Made by a program: the position numbers and the translations under genes. This document shows, piece by piece, positions 46,609 to 57,188 of a DNA stretch of 64,000 nt (positions within the stretch are counted from its first letter, which is position 1; each line of letters starts with the position of its first letter). Under the pieces are notes generated by a model. That model ran no database searches. It was not told the origin of the DNA and saw only the letters and a list, made by a program, of their open reading frames with translations. Origin of the DNA: Puccinia triticina (Eukaryota; Basidiomycota; Pucciniomycetes; Pucciniales; Pucciniaceae); contig NC_070568.1 of the NCBI RefSeq assembly GCF_026914185.1, positions 2,624,001 through 2,688,000 on the forward strand. The letters run 5' to 3'.

Positions 46609-47880
46609 TGTCAGCCTACGTGATGCCAAGGATATTATCCTTCTAGCTACACGTGGTGCAAAGCAAAAGATTAGAGTTATAAAACTCTAAGACAAGGCTA
46701 TCAGGGTTAATTCCAACGTAATTGTTGGGAATTATGGCGTAAGAATAAGACAATTTGGGCCAATTTGGGCCAATTTGACGTAATAAAATGAATATAATTA
46801 ATTTCAAGAGGGGCCTGATAAATCAGGGGTATTTAATCCCTCTAGAATGAAGAACTGGGGCCTGTAAACAGGGGTGTTTCAAATCCCAGAAAGAAATAGC
46901 GGAGAATCTCAAGAGAAGGGGCTTAAACTTACTAGTATAAGACCCTAGGGGCACTTGAGGTTCTTCAGGCGTGAAGTTGGGCAGTTGGAGGCGCTCAGAA
47001 GAGGTAATCTTGAGGGCAGGGTGGTTACTGGACAGCTTCAGGGCGGAAATTGGGGCTAAAAATCACAAAAGTAGGTATTTTACCTGGCAAATCACAGGCT
47101 AAGGAGGCTGTTGAAGGCGGGTAAAATTCCAATATGTAATTTAAAGCTGGGGAATCTCCTTTTGGGCGGAGAAAGGGCCCTTTTTATAGCCTAGGCAGGC
47201 CTCCAGGGGCGCCCAGGGGACAGGGGGACACTTGTGGGCGCATTCGGAGGCAATTTGGTTGCGCTAGAAGGCGCTGTAGGTCGTGGAACATTGGGGCTTG
47301 GATACAAGGGTTGCCAAGAGCCTTTTACAGAGGTTCTGCGTGTTTTTACACATGCCTTACACGTCATGGGGGCTGGTTTGGGGGTTCTGTGACGCTCATT
47401 TCCGTGGAAATGTGCCACAGAAGGTACTAGAACTGGCTTCTGTGTACTTGTACACGTGCAAGCAGTGCTTCATACATGTTCTGGAGGCGCTTATTAAGTG
47501 CTCCAGTTCATTTGACCCCTTCTACATATTTACTACAGTTGTAATTTACACGTAGTGAGGCTTGGGAGAAGCTGGGGCGCTTTCTAGTGTCACCTGTGCA
47601 TGTTGCAAGAGCCTTTTTCCATCTAGAATGTTTTGATATTGAATGACGTGGTAATTACATCTTGTTTGGTGATTAATTACATGTGTACAAGACATATAAC
47701 ACATGTAATATTGCTATTGGGGCGTATTCTAGCCCATTCTTACTTACTGGTAAGCTGAGCACTTTGGTTGCGTGCTAGTTTATGCATTATGCATATATGT
47801 ACACTAGGAGCGCGGGCTTGAGCTCTAGGCAACAGAGCACGCGGGCTTGGGTGCGCCACGCAACAAACAAAGCCATCTTT
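46609..47880. mobile_element. TGTCAG-family LTR, copy 3, right end missing
   Basis: Starts TGTCAGCCTACGTGATGCC and carries the three hairpins (AAGGATATTATCCTT near 46630; CCTGATAAATCAGG at 46810-46830; CCTGTAAACAGG at 46857-46876). No CTGACA end or AAGGC duplication was found before the palindrome begins at 47883, so the right end is lost or very diverged. Confidence 0.7.
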
Positions 47881-47882
47881 TA

Positions 47883-49643
47883 AACTACACACAACACCTC
47901 AGTTACGTCACTGAAAATGGGGGTAAGTATATGTACTTATATGTATATGTGCATACAAGTGCATCCACGTGGGGCGTGATGCACTTGCGCAAACTTTGAA
48001 ATTAGTTTACACAAGGAAGGGATAATAATTCGGACTTACTTCGCGCACTGCGAAAAACACTTCGCGCACTGCACAGTGCGCGGATTCCCAAACACTTCGC
48101 GCACTGCGGGTAAACTACGCAACTTTTTGGAGATTTTTCTTGACAAATCAATAGACAGGCTTCTCATTGGACTCTCTGAATTTTTTGGAAGTTTTTCAAA
48201 GCATTCTTCTATGTTTAAAAGAATCATTAAAAACCAGAAGAAATGTAGGATTTGGGCGCCTAAAAAACAAGGTTCCCATAGACCAAAAATTCTGAATCAT
48301 TTTTTGAGTAATGTAACATGTAAGAACAGCTACTTCAAAAAAATTCAGCCACTGTGTGCAAGCATACAGGTCTGAAAAATAAGAAACTTGACCACATATT
48401 AGCACATTGCATCCAAATTATCCTCATTTTTCAGACCTGTATGCTTGCACGAAGTGGCTGAAAAGCTTTGAAGTAGCTGCTCTTACATGTTTAATTACTC
48501 AAAAAATTATTTGAATTTTTTGGGCTATGGGAACCTTGTTTCTTAGGCGCCCAAATCCTACATTTCTTCTGGTTTTTAATGATTTTTTAAACATAGAAGA
48601 GTGCTTTGAAAAACTTCCAAAAAATTCAGAGAGGCCCATTAGAAGCCTTTCTATTGATTTTTCAAGAAAAACCTCCAAAAAGTTGCGTAGTTTACCCGCA
48701 GTGCGCGAAGTGTTTGGGAATCCGCGCACTGCAGTTCGCGAAGTGTTTTTCGGACTTACTTTGCGCACTGCAAAAAACACTTCGCGCACTGCACAGTGCG
48801 CGGATTCCCAAACACTTCGCGCACTGCGGGTAAACTACGCAACTTTTTGGAGGTTTTTCTTGACAAATCAATAGAAAGGCTTCTAATGGGCCTCTCTGAA
48901 TTTTTTGGAAGTTTTTCAAAGCACTCTTCTATGTTTAAAAAATCATTAAAAACCAGAAGAAATGTAGGATTTGGGCGCCTAAGAAACAAGGTTCCCATAG
49001 CCCAAAAAATTCAAATAATTTTTTGAGTAATTAAACATGTAAGAGCAGCTACTTCAAAGCTTTTCAGCCACTTCGTGCAAGCATACAGGTCTGAAAAATG
49101 AGGATAATTTGGATGCAATGTGCTAATATGTGGTCAAGTTTCTTATTTTTCAGACCTGTATGCTTGCACACAGTGGCTGAATTTTTTTTGAAGTAGCTGT
49201 TCTTACATGTTACATTACTCAAAAAATGATTCAGAATTTTTGGTCTATGGGAACCTTGTTTTTTAGGCGCCCAAATCCTACATTTCTTCTGGTTTTTAAT
49301 GATTCTTTTAAACATAGAAGAATGCTTTGAAAAACTTCCAAAAAATTCAGAGAGTCCAATGAGAAGCCTGTCTATTGATTTGTCAAGAAAAATCTCCAAA
49401 AAGTTGCGTAGTTTACCCGCAGTGCGCGAAGTGTTTGGGAATCCGCGCACTGTGCAGTGCGCGAAGTGTTTTTCGCAGTGCGCGAAGTAAGTCCGAATTA
49501 TTATCCCTTCCTTGTGTAAACTAATTTCAAAGTTTGCGCAAGTGCATCACGCCCCACGTGGATGCACTTGTATGCACATATACATATAAGTACATATACT
49601 TACCCCCATTTTCAGTGACGTAACTGAGGTGTTGTGTGTAGTT
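47883..49643. mobile_element. 1.76-kb near-perfect palindrome, TA-flanked
   Basis: Ends AACTACACACAACACC and GGTGTTGTGTGTAGTT, flanked by TA on both sides (47881-47882, 49644-49645). The two ~880-bp arms are almost identical inverted copies meeting near 48763. Each arm itself contains an inverted pair, so the module GCGCACTGC...CAAATCAATAGA...CATACAGGTCTG occurs four times in alternating directions. Apparent frames of 60-128 codons are repeats of one module, not genes. TA flanks suggest a mariner-like MITE, but could be chance. Confidence 0.75.
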
Positions 49644-49645
49644 TA

Positions 49646-49994
49646 ATATTGAGAGGTTTGATGCCTCCCAATGACCTCTGACTGGTCATTGAGAAGGTTG
49701 ATTCTCTCGATGACCAGTCACATTTCCTCCCCCAGACTAAGTGCTCCTCCCCCAGGGCAGATAGGCTGTTTCCCTGTTGGTCCCCCAGTTGCCCCATTGA
49801 CCAATGGCAACACCAAATGTTGTCTGTGCGTTGAAACCCCGTCTGCACAATGGATTATCTACATCCATTGGTGAAGAGGTCAGACCTCCGCATGCTCAAT
49901 GGGTCGCTTGACATAGACAATGCATGTGTAGCCCCATTGGGAACATGTCTCCTGTACCAGACCGTCTCACCAATGGTATCCAATGCCAGAAGCA
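49646..49994. other. Spacer with ATGACC/GGTCATTG inverted motifs
   Basis: Around 49665-49725 CCAATGACC and ATGACTGGTCATTG-like motifs make small hairpins (TGACTGGTCA). No gene. Confidence 0.4.
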
Positions 49995-51140
49995 GGTGTG
50001 GTGGTGCACATTCTGTAAATTGTGGTTTACATCTTCTAAACTTGTGGGTTACATCTTGCAAACTTGGGTTTACATCTTTTAAAATTGTGGTTTACATCTT
50101 GTAAACTTGTGGTTTTCTTGTAAACTTGTGGTTTATATCTTGTAAACTGTAGTTTACATGCTGTAAAGTGTGGTTTACATCTTGTAAACTGTAGTTTACA
50201 TCTTGTAAGCTGTAGTTTACATGCTGTAAAGTGTGGTTTACATCTTGTAAACTGTAGTTTACATCTTGTAAACCGTAGTTTACATGCTGTAAAGTGTGGC
50301 TTACATCTTGGAAACTGTAGTTTACATGCTGTAAAGTGTGTTTTACATCTTGTAAGCTGTATTTTACATGCTTTAAAGTGTGGTTTGCATCTTGTAAACT
50401 GTAGTTTACATGCTGTAAAGTGTGGTTCACATCTTTTAAATTTGTGGTTTACATCTTGTAAACCTGTGGTTTACATCTTGTAAACCTGTGGTTTACATCT
50501 TGTAAACCTGTGGTTTACATCTTGTAAACCTGTGGTTTACATCTTGTAAACCTGTGGTTTACATCTTGTAAACCTGTGGTTTACATCTTGTAAACCTGTG
50601 GTTTACATCTTGTAAACCTGTGGTTTACATCTTGTAAACCTGTGGTTTACATCTTGTAAACCTGTGGTTTACATCTTGTAAACTGTAGTTTACATGCTGT
50701 AAAGTGTGGTTTACATCTTGTAAACTGTAGTTTACATGCTGTAAAGTGTGGTTTACATCTTGGAAATTGTAGTTTACATGCTGTAAAGTGTGGTTTACAT
50801 CTTGTAAACCTGTGGTTTACATCTTGTAAACCTGTGGTTTACATCTTGTAAACCTGTGGTTTACATCTTGTAAACCTGTGGTTTACATCTTGTAAACCTG
50901 TGGTTTACATCTTGTAAACCTGTGGTTTACATCTTGTAAACCTGTGGTTTACATCTTGTAAACCTGTGGTTTACATCTTGTAAACCTGTGGTTTACATCT
51001 TGTAAACCTGTGGTTTACATCTTGTTAACCCTTGTGGATTACAACTTGTAAACTTGTGGTTTACATGCTCTAAACTTGTGGTTTATATCTTGTCAACTTG
51101 TGGTTTATTTACATCTTGTTAACTTATAGTTTAAATCTTG
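49995..51140. repeat. GTTTACA hairpin array, right
   Basis: Same family as 44285-44945. Two unit types alternate in blocks: TGTGGTTTACATCTTGTAAACC (22 bp), and a longer type with TAGTTTACATGCTGTAAAG. Units keep the GTTTACA/TGTAAAC pair. Homogeneous runs at about 50455-50680 and 50790-51025 suggest recent local amplification. Confidence 0.9.
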
Positions 51141-52015
51141 TCCATGTAAGTTTTGTTTGCCTTTTTTTAGCTGTACATTTTTCAAAGGGAGCGCGCCATA
51201 GGATTCTTCCTTGCCCGTCCCCTTCTAGGGAGGCCCAAACCGTCTAATCTCATCAAGGGTTCCAGGTCTCCCAATGTGTAAGTCGACTGCGTGAAGAGCC
51301 CCTCCTTTTGGCTGATGAAGGCCGTAAGGCTTGTTCAGCGTGCCCGTGTGCGCTGGGCGCTTAGGGCGCCAAGAGGGGTCTCCTCCGCAAGACAGCTCTT
51401 TAGTGTTATTAGGAGGAGGTTTCTTAGGAGAGCCAAATGTGAGCCCCTAGAACTTGGCTTCTGAGAGCCTGAGACATTAGGTAGACCCAAACCTCTAAGA
51501 AGCAAGCATTGTTGTTGCACACGCGTCAAGTAACTGAATAAGACCCACATCACAATACAAGGTTCTTATTGTGTTTTTCAAGAAGCTTGGATGATTTCAG
51601 TAATTTTTTATTTCATGTTATGGATTTATTTTCAGCTTCTAGATAGACTTTGCGCTTAAATATCCCACAGCCATCCTTTGATTGTAGTGTGTGTAACAGT
51701 CCTGAGCTTGGTCGGTCCCTCCGTTCAGGCAGAGGGCAGCAGCCTAGCTACATGATGAGGGGCAACTGGGAGGGGAAAAAGCCTCTCTGGTTCCAAATAT
51801 GAGCTTTTTTTTTCCAAAAGTCTACTCCCTGACCATCATCTGGAGAATGATGGCTCAGGGATTAGATTTAGGCTTGGGCCTCATCTGACACCTGTCAAGA
51901 CTAAGCGTGGAGTAAACATGAAAGATATGGGATCTGCCAGGATCTACCCCAAATAAAACTTTGTGAATGTGTCCAAGCTTCTTGAAAAACACAATATGTA
52001 ATATTCCTAATGCCG
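51141..52015. other. Gene-free interior of the CACTA-like element
   Basis: No domain recognised. A short inverted theme (CAAGAAGCTTGG near 51580; CAAGCTTCTTG near 51976) brackets 51560-51990 with AAACACAATA/TATTGTGTTT, hinting at a ~430-bp MITE. Not proved. Confidence 0.35.
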
Positions 52016-52019
52016 CAGC

Positions 52020-52711
52020 TTTCTCTGATGGGGAGTAGTGTCTGATGTACAGATTGTAGCAATCTGATTTTCAGCATCCTAAGTGACAGGTCTGATCTAC
52101 CGGTACCCCTAAAGCGTTCCGCAGGGAAGCGCCTCCGACCCGGAAGGAATGGCCTGATATGCCAGTGTACCCACCATTGGACAGGAGCTGCTGGATGAGT
52201 TGGACCGCGTCAGCGCGGGTCAAGTTGAATTGGTCGGGGCCGTGTTGGTAACTGAAGAGTACCCCGTCTGAACCTGGAGCGGCTTGTTGCAACGCAGGAT
52301 GGCTGCTACTGGGCAGAGGAGCCCGCCCAGCCGTTTTAAATGGAGTAGTTGGGGCTCTCCGGGCTTGGCAGTCTTTGCTCCTCGGAGAGGCAATGAGACC
52401 AGGTTAGAATCAAGGGTTATGCAACGTCCCTCAACAATGGTGTCCTTGACTAAAACGGTTGAAGATGGCTCAGGTTTTCCTGTCGCGTTTGAGCAGGTCA
52501 GCTCAGCTAGTCGGGCCATCCCCCAGAACGCCACCACCGCCATATCGAATATCGCCCTGGATTTGGGGGGGCCGTCCTTCATGCACTTGGCCAGATAGAG
52601 GTGGTGGTGAAGCTGTATTGCTTTCTTGGGTGGACGCGGCGGTTCGGTCGCATCTAACCATGCGGAGGACCAAAGGAGCACCGCCACCTTCCCAAAGGAC
52701 TCTGTCATCAT
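52020..52711 (-). pseudogene. Tyrosine recombinase fragment inside the CACTA-like element
   Basis: Minus reading gives VVAFWGMARLAELT (first catalytic Arg region), LRGAKTAKPGEPQ, then in a shifted frame YTGISGHSFRVGGAS (the H-x-x-R motif), and, after a stop, KSDCYNLYIRHYS, with the catalytic-tyrosine region. Order and motifs match the intact recombinase at 57189-58256. The N-terminal third is missing; one frameshift and one stop break it. It directly abuts the right terminal repeat of the CACTA-like element and is apparently part of its cargo. Confidence 0.85.
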
Positions 52712-53459
52712 CCCGGCGAGCTGGATACAGGTATCCGGCTCGCCGCGAGGAAATCATCTCGCTGTAACCAGCTCACTCCAGCTAGCCGGGAGGATTTCCT
52801 CTCGACGAGCTGGCAGCTATCTGGGAGGAAGCCCTCTCGGAGAGCTAGCAGCTAGCCGGGAAGAAGCCCTCTCGACGAGCTGGCAGCTATCCGGGAGGAA
52901 GCCCTCTCGGCGAGCTGGATACCCGTAACAAACTCTCCGGAAGGGCTTCCACCTGTAGCTGCCAGCTTGGTGGCTTGGGCAACGCGGGGTTGATTAACTT
53001 GTCGGACATCTCTGGTCCGACGAGTTGAACCTGTCGAGTTGAGATGTCCGACGAGTCGAACTTGTCGGACCCACACCCGTTGGACAAGCTAGTCCGACCG
53101 GTGAACCTATCGGACAGGTCTGTCCGACTGGGGAACTCGTCGGACATACAGGTCCGACCAGTGGAAGCCGGTCGGACAGACATGTCCGAAAGCTCCTCGG
53201 ACGATGTGGTCCGACCAGCCAGTCCGAGGGAAGCTCGGGCTGCGCTGTCCGACTGCAGAGCGGTCAAACAAATCCGACGGGTGGTCGGGCCAAGCTGCTC
53301 GAGGACCCGTCGAGCAGAAATGTCCGCCTTCTGCTCAAACGGGGGGATCCGACGGGTGGGCTCCACCACCCGTCGGACGGCCATGTCCGGCAACTGGTCA
53401 GACATGCCTGTCCGAGCTCTTGTCGGACAAGCATGTCCGAGGGGATAATCCATGCAGTG
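52709..53459. repeat. Right terminal inverted repeat of the CACTA-like element
   Basis: Inverse of 42750-43725: the same TCGGACA-rich outer part (~460 bp), then the GAGCTGGCAGCTATCC unit array with only about three units. Ends GGGATAATCCATGCAGTG. Confidence 0.85.
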
Positions 53460-53462
53460 CCA

Positions 53463-54320
53463 TTCCAAATGAAACCAATGTACTTCTGTTCAAGCAGGAA
53501 CGGGGAGTATTTTGTTGTACTAGTTTTCACCCCAAGTTTGTCCAACCTTTTCACAACATCCGTCATCAGGGTCTGGGAATTGACCCTCTTCACGAAGAGG
53601 TTGTCATCTACCCAACGGAAAATGTTCATCACATCAAATTCTGCTAGCATCAATTTTTTCCAGGCGTCCGGGGGTCTGCCAAAGGAGCCGCAGCCTGCGA
53701 CACTGCCAAACGTTATTCTTGTATCCAATAGCAGTTTATTGTCAAAGTCCCTTACCATGAGGTAAGGCCATTGATCAGGGGCCGTGGGGATTTGGCAGTA
53801 TGCCTTTTCCCAATCAAAAAGTGCCAAGAGCACTGGCTCCTTTAAGTCTTTGAGGAAGTTCGCCACAGTGTTGAAGTCATCCCACGTTGTCTTGAAGTCA
53901 CAGGTGTCCATGAAAGAGTTGACCGACGGGATCTCCTCCCTACCGTGCGGAAAAGATAGGTCATTTATTGGCCTCAGCAACCCGTTGCCGTTTATTACGG
54001 CCCCTAGAGGGTTTGTACGGAAGAATGGGAACCGTTTGGCTACTTGGTCATAGGTAAACGGTCCAAACATCCTTCTGGCTTTTAGTTCTTTGTGGATTTA
54101 CTCTTCGATCTTTGCTTTTGCTAGCAAGGCGAAGGTGTGCAGTAGGTTATGTTTCCTGCCAACCTGTGTACCGGGATGCCCTGGTCAAAACCAGACCGGA
54201 ATCCTTCTAGCACGTCCTGAAACTCTGGTAACAAGCGTGCTGTTTCCAAGGCTGTTTCCCACACTCCGATGTTCATCTTGCGTGATATGGACACGGGCCA
54301 GTCACCTAATTAGTCTTCCG
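53463..54320 (-). pseudogene. Old YR retroelement: N-terminal RT segment
   Basis: Minus reading: RTNPLGAVINGNGLLRPIND, FDWEKAYCQIP (motif A Asp), ITFGSVAGCGSFGRP and FRWVDDNLFVK (motif C), ending KYIGFIWNG at the CACTA-like insertion. Upstream (to about 54320) it resembles the start of the intact RT (GFRSGFDQGIP) but has stops. Together with 42232-42746 and 41229-41501 it makes one gene in three pieces. Confidence 0.9.
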
Positions 54321-54660
54321 CGTTTTCTTCTTGTACGTGCTCCCAATTTCTCTCACATGTGGGGCGCTCTTACTGTATGGGACACATTTGAGATTAGTCA
54401 GAAATTGCTTAACATGTTCATTGCTACTAAGACTTAATCTTAAATCGCCGAGTTAAATGTACCACTGGGTGGTGAGGTGTCTATTGACAACCCCCCTGAA
54501 GCCATGAGTTTTAATTGAATGAAAAATCAAAATGAACCCGCTAACTAATAAGATTTCCCCTAATTGTAAACCCTTCCTGCATTACCTCCCCCATTCCCAA
54601 TCCCACCACGATTCCCGCTTCCCCCCCGTGTCCGCCATTGCCTTGCACCCCTCCTTTGTC

Positions 54661-55450
54661 TCAATCGTTGATGCTAGGCCCCAAACAATTGCTTTTGAAA
54701 CCGCCTTGTTTAGAGTGTTGATCTTTGGACCCGCTTGGTCCCTTTGGGATATCTAATCCTGGTCGCGTAGAAAGAGCTCCCCCTTTTGGTGTAATTTGTT
54801 GAAGGTGGAGAGGAATCTTGCTTGACTGGTTGTCTTTCTTGGCCGTTGGTTGGCCTGTGATTGGGTCCCAACCAAACCTGCAACCCCCTACGGCGTAAGG
54901 GTTATCTTTGAACTCATCCTCTTCAAATTGGAGCACTTTTGAGTGTACTGTGGATACAATCTCCTTCTGGTAAATTGAAATGTTTGCCACCAACAAGGAC
55001 CCATCCGGCATTGTCACCCGGTGCGTAAGCACGTTAGTCCGTACGTGGATATCATAGGGTAGCGTTGTCATAAATCCTTCTCTTTTGATGATTTGATCAC
55101 AATTTTTCTTGTGGATTGGTAGCCAGACTGCAAGGTTGGCTTGGCTGGGTATTTTAACTACTGCTTCAAAAAAAACCTGATGGTTCACTGACCATTCTTG
55201 GTAGGTCTGGAGGTATTTGCATGGGTATGGGTACCCGTTGTAGCGGTCTTTGTCCCCGTTGTCTGACTTCATCCTCTTTTTGGCTTGATAAGCTAGCGCC
55301 CGATCCTGCCAGACCTTGTTGAAAATGGTCAGCGGGAGTGGCGCCCTGAAAGCGAGGAGGTTCCTCTCAAAAAACGGCGTAAATCCTAGATTGTCATTCG
55401 TTGGGATTGCGGCGTCGTTGAAGAGGACCGGTGTTCCGGTCAGGTAGGGC
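54661..55450 (-). pseudogene. Old YR retroelement: gag fragment
   Basis: Minus reading LPLTIFNKVWQDRALA, KREGFMTTLPYDIHVR and DNPYAVGGCRFGWDP align with LPLTIFNREWQEKALA, KRGFMVALRYDIRIR and ENPYAIRDGKVGGDP of the intact gag at 60352. It stops at the inverted repeat beginning 55455, so the first part of gag is missing. Confidence 0.85.
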
Positions 55451-55454
55451 CGAA

Positions 55455-55664
55455 GAGCGCAGGCAGAGGTTGATCAGCAGCGCCTCCCCCGGGGGAGGCG
55501 CGGCACCCCGCAACTGAGTTCGCAGTGGTCAAGCGCTGAAACCTAGTTGGTTGAGGAGCAACCGGTACCGGCCTGCAGCAGCCGACCCGGAACCACGACT
55601 CCATCGGATTCAGCCGATCTCAGCTTACCTATCAACCCCGCTGATCAGGAAAACTTTTTTCGCC
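55455..55664. repeat. Inverted repeat, right copy (partner 40430-40652)
   Basis: Close inverse of 40430-40652, including the GCGCCTCCCCC hairpin. It lies immediately upstream, in plus direction, of a gag-like ATG at 55738, so it could be the 5' end of another retroelement, not part of the old copy. Confidence 0.85.
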
Positions 55665-56620
55665 GACTAAGGAAAACTTAGGACCCTCGCCGATCAGGAA
55701 ACATTTCAAATGTTAGGTGGATCAGGACACTAACAGTATGTCAAATTTGATAGCAGCAGCGACGGCGACTGTGAAACAGATCGCCGGCATCAGCAACACT
55801 CAGGCGGATACACAAGAACAGAGGGATACAACGTAGCCAAGGCTGACTCAAGAGTCGTCCACGCAGGTGCAAGACCAGCAGGACAAAATAGAAGTGGAAG
55901 GACTACCCACCCAAAAATTCCAGCCCCGCCTTCCAAAAGACCAAAGAAGGTCACCATCAAAGCCTCAACGAGGAGAATCCGGACCAGATTGATATCGCGG
56001 GCTCCAGAAGGCAAGGAAGGAGAGATAGAGGAGGGGCTTGATGGGTTAGGGAAAGAAGGATCAAAGGGGGTAGAGGAGATATGGGAAGAAATAGGAGGTG
56101 AAGGAGAGCAAGGGACAAAAGGAACCAAACCCTCGGCAGGTAACCTCAGCAAACTCAAAACAGATCCATAAACGGAAAAGGGGTCATGATGCTGAGATTT
56201 TCTGCAACACTTGCACTGTCCAACAGAGAATCCAGTAGGAGTAGCAGGGAGAGTGGAGGCAGGTTTGGCAGGACAGTGGCTTGGGAAGATGGACATCAAA
56301 GTGGCAATGCTAGAAGCATTCAAGAAAGGGATGGCGGCAGAAGCAGAGGGAAAGTTGGGTCAGGCAGAAGTTTTCTACCAAATCAGCGCCGGTCTTGGCG
56401 GGAAACCAAGAGGGGAGAACACCAAGCGATCAAGCCCAACTACCACCCAGACAGCCACTACCGCCAAATCACTGGCAACCCCATCCACAAGGGTACAGAC
56501 ATCCCTCACCAACCCCCCTCACACCATCCAACCTCCCATCCATTTCAGGTTTTAAAGTACCGGTCCCGGTCCCTGCAATCACCCGTCGAACTCAAGACTT
56601 TGACGAAATGTCAATTGGTT
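55665..56620 (+). pseudogene. Gag-like N-terminal remnant on the plus strand
   Basis: ATG at 55738 opens MSNLIAAATATVKQIAG, similar in style to the gag start MSGLNISDATNSV of the intact YR element. Shifting frames then give PPKRPKKVTIKAS and, at 56291, MDIKVAMLEAFKKGMAAEAE, comparable with REARAILMAKMVQAEKAGDD. Several stops and frame changes break it. It is cut at 56621 by the 3' end of the intact element. Family assignment is by resemblance only. Confidence 0.4.
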
Positions 56621-57188
56621 TTGCGCAGGGTGCCACCTCTCCCATTAGCACTCCTGGACTCAACCCACCTCCCGCTGCGCTCCTGGTAAGTGCACAGAAA
56701 ATGCCTGTCCATTCACGCCGGGACGCCTCGGGGAGGTCACCAGGGAAAGCTAAGAGGTGGCCATGAGGCGGTAACCCCAGGCCTCTCTGTGCCGCAGCCA
56801 CCCAGCGGCGGCTGCGGCGCGTTTCTTTGGCGCTCACTTTGTCTAGTAGCGCTGGCACTACTAACTGCTCACATGTTGAGAGTCCCGGAAGTCAGGGAGT
56901 GACTCCCCAAGACTCTCGTGTGCGGGTCGGGGGGAGGATGGTCCCCGATCCTTTGTGCTGCGCTCTCGTGGAGCTTCTCCCCGCGGAACAGGGAGAAGTC
57001 CCAGAGGGAGGAGAGGCAACGGACCGGATCCTCCCGGAGCAGAAAGCCCCCGGAGGGAGTGTGGGCGAAGGCGCTAGACCCATTACTCTGGCTTGGGGAA
57101 GCACAGAGCCGGGCGCCTGACTGCCTTCTGCTCTTATCACACACTTGGAGGAGTAGAGTTTGGGATTTCATCGAAGGGGGTAAAGTTT

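Larger units (their letters stand above)
42750..53459. mobile_element. CACTA-like DNA transposon, 10.7 kb, non-autonomous
   Basis: The ends are CACTGCATGAATTATCCCCT and its inverse. Exact 3-bp duplications CCA lie at 42747-42749 and 53460-53462. Removing the 10,710 bp rejoins the old RT as IWNGSNKTVRLP, equivalent to VWNATKKTVRLP in the intact copy. CACTA/EnSpm elements have ends starting CACTA or CACTG, 3-bp duplications and repeat-rich subterminal regions, all seen here. No transposase was found. The interior holds hairpin arrays, an LTR fragment, a 1.76-kb palindrome and a YR-recombinase fragment, so it must have been mobilised in trans or have lost its genes. Confidence 0.85.

Noticed and set aside
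48036..49490. Several similar 60-128 codon frames (MILLNIEECFEKLPKNSE and inverse) as a small gene family
   Set aside because: They are the four copies of one palindrome module read in both directions; both strands are equally open.
44285..51140. CRISPR-like array
   Set aside because: Units are contiguous or nearly identical with no unique spacers, and the genome is eukaryotic with spliced genes.
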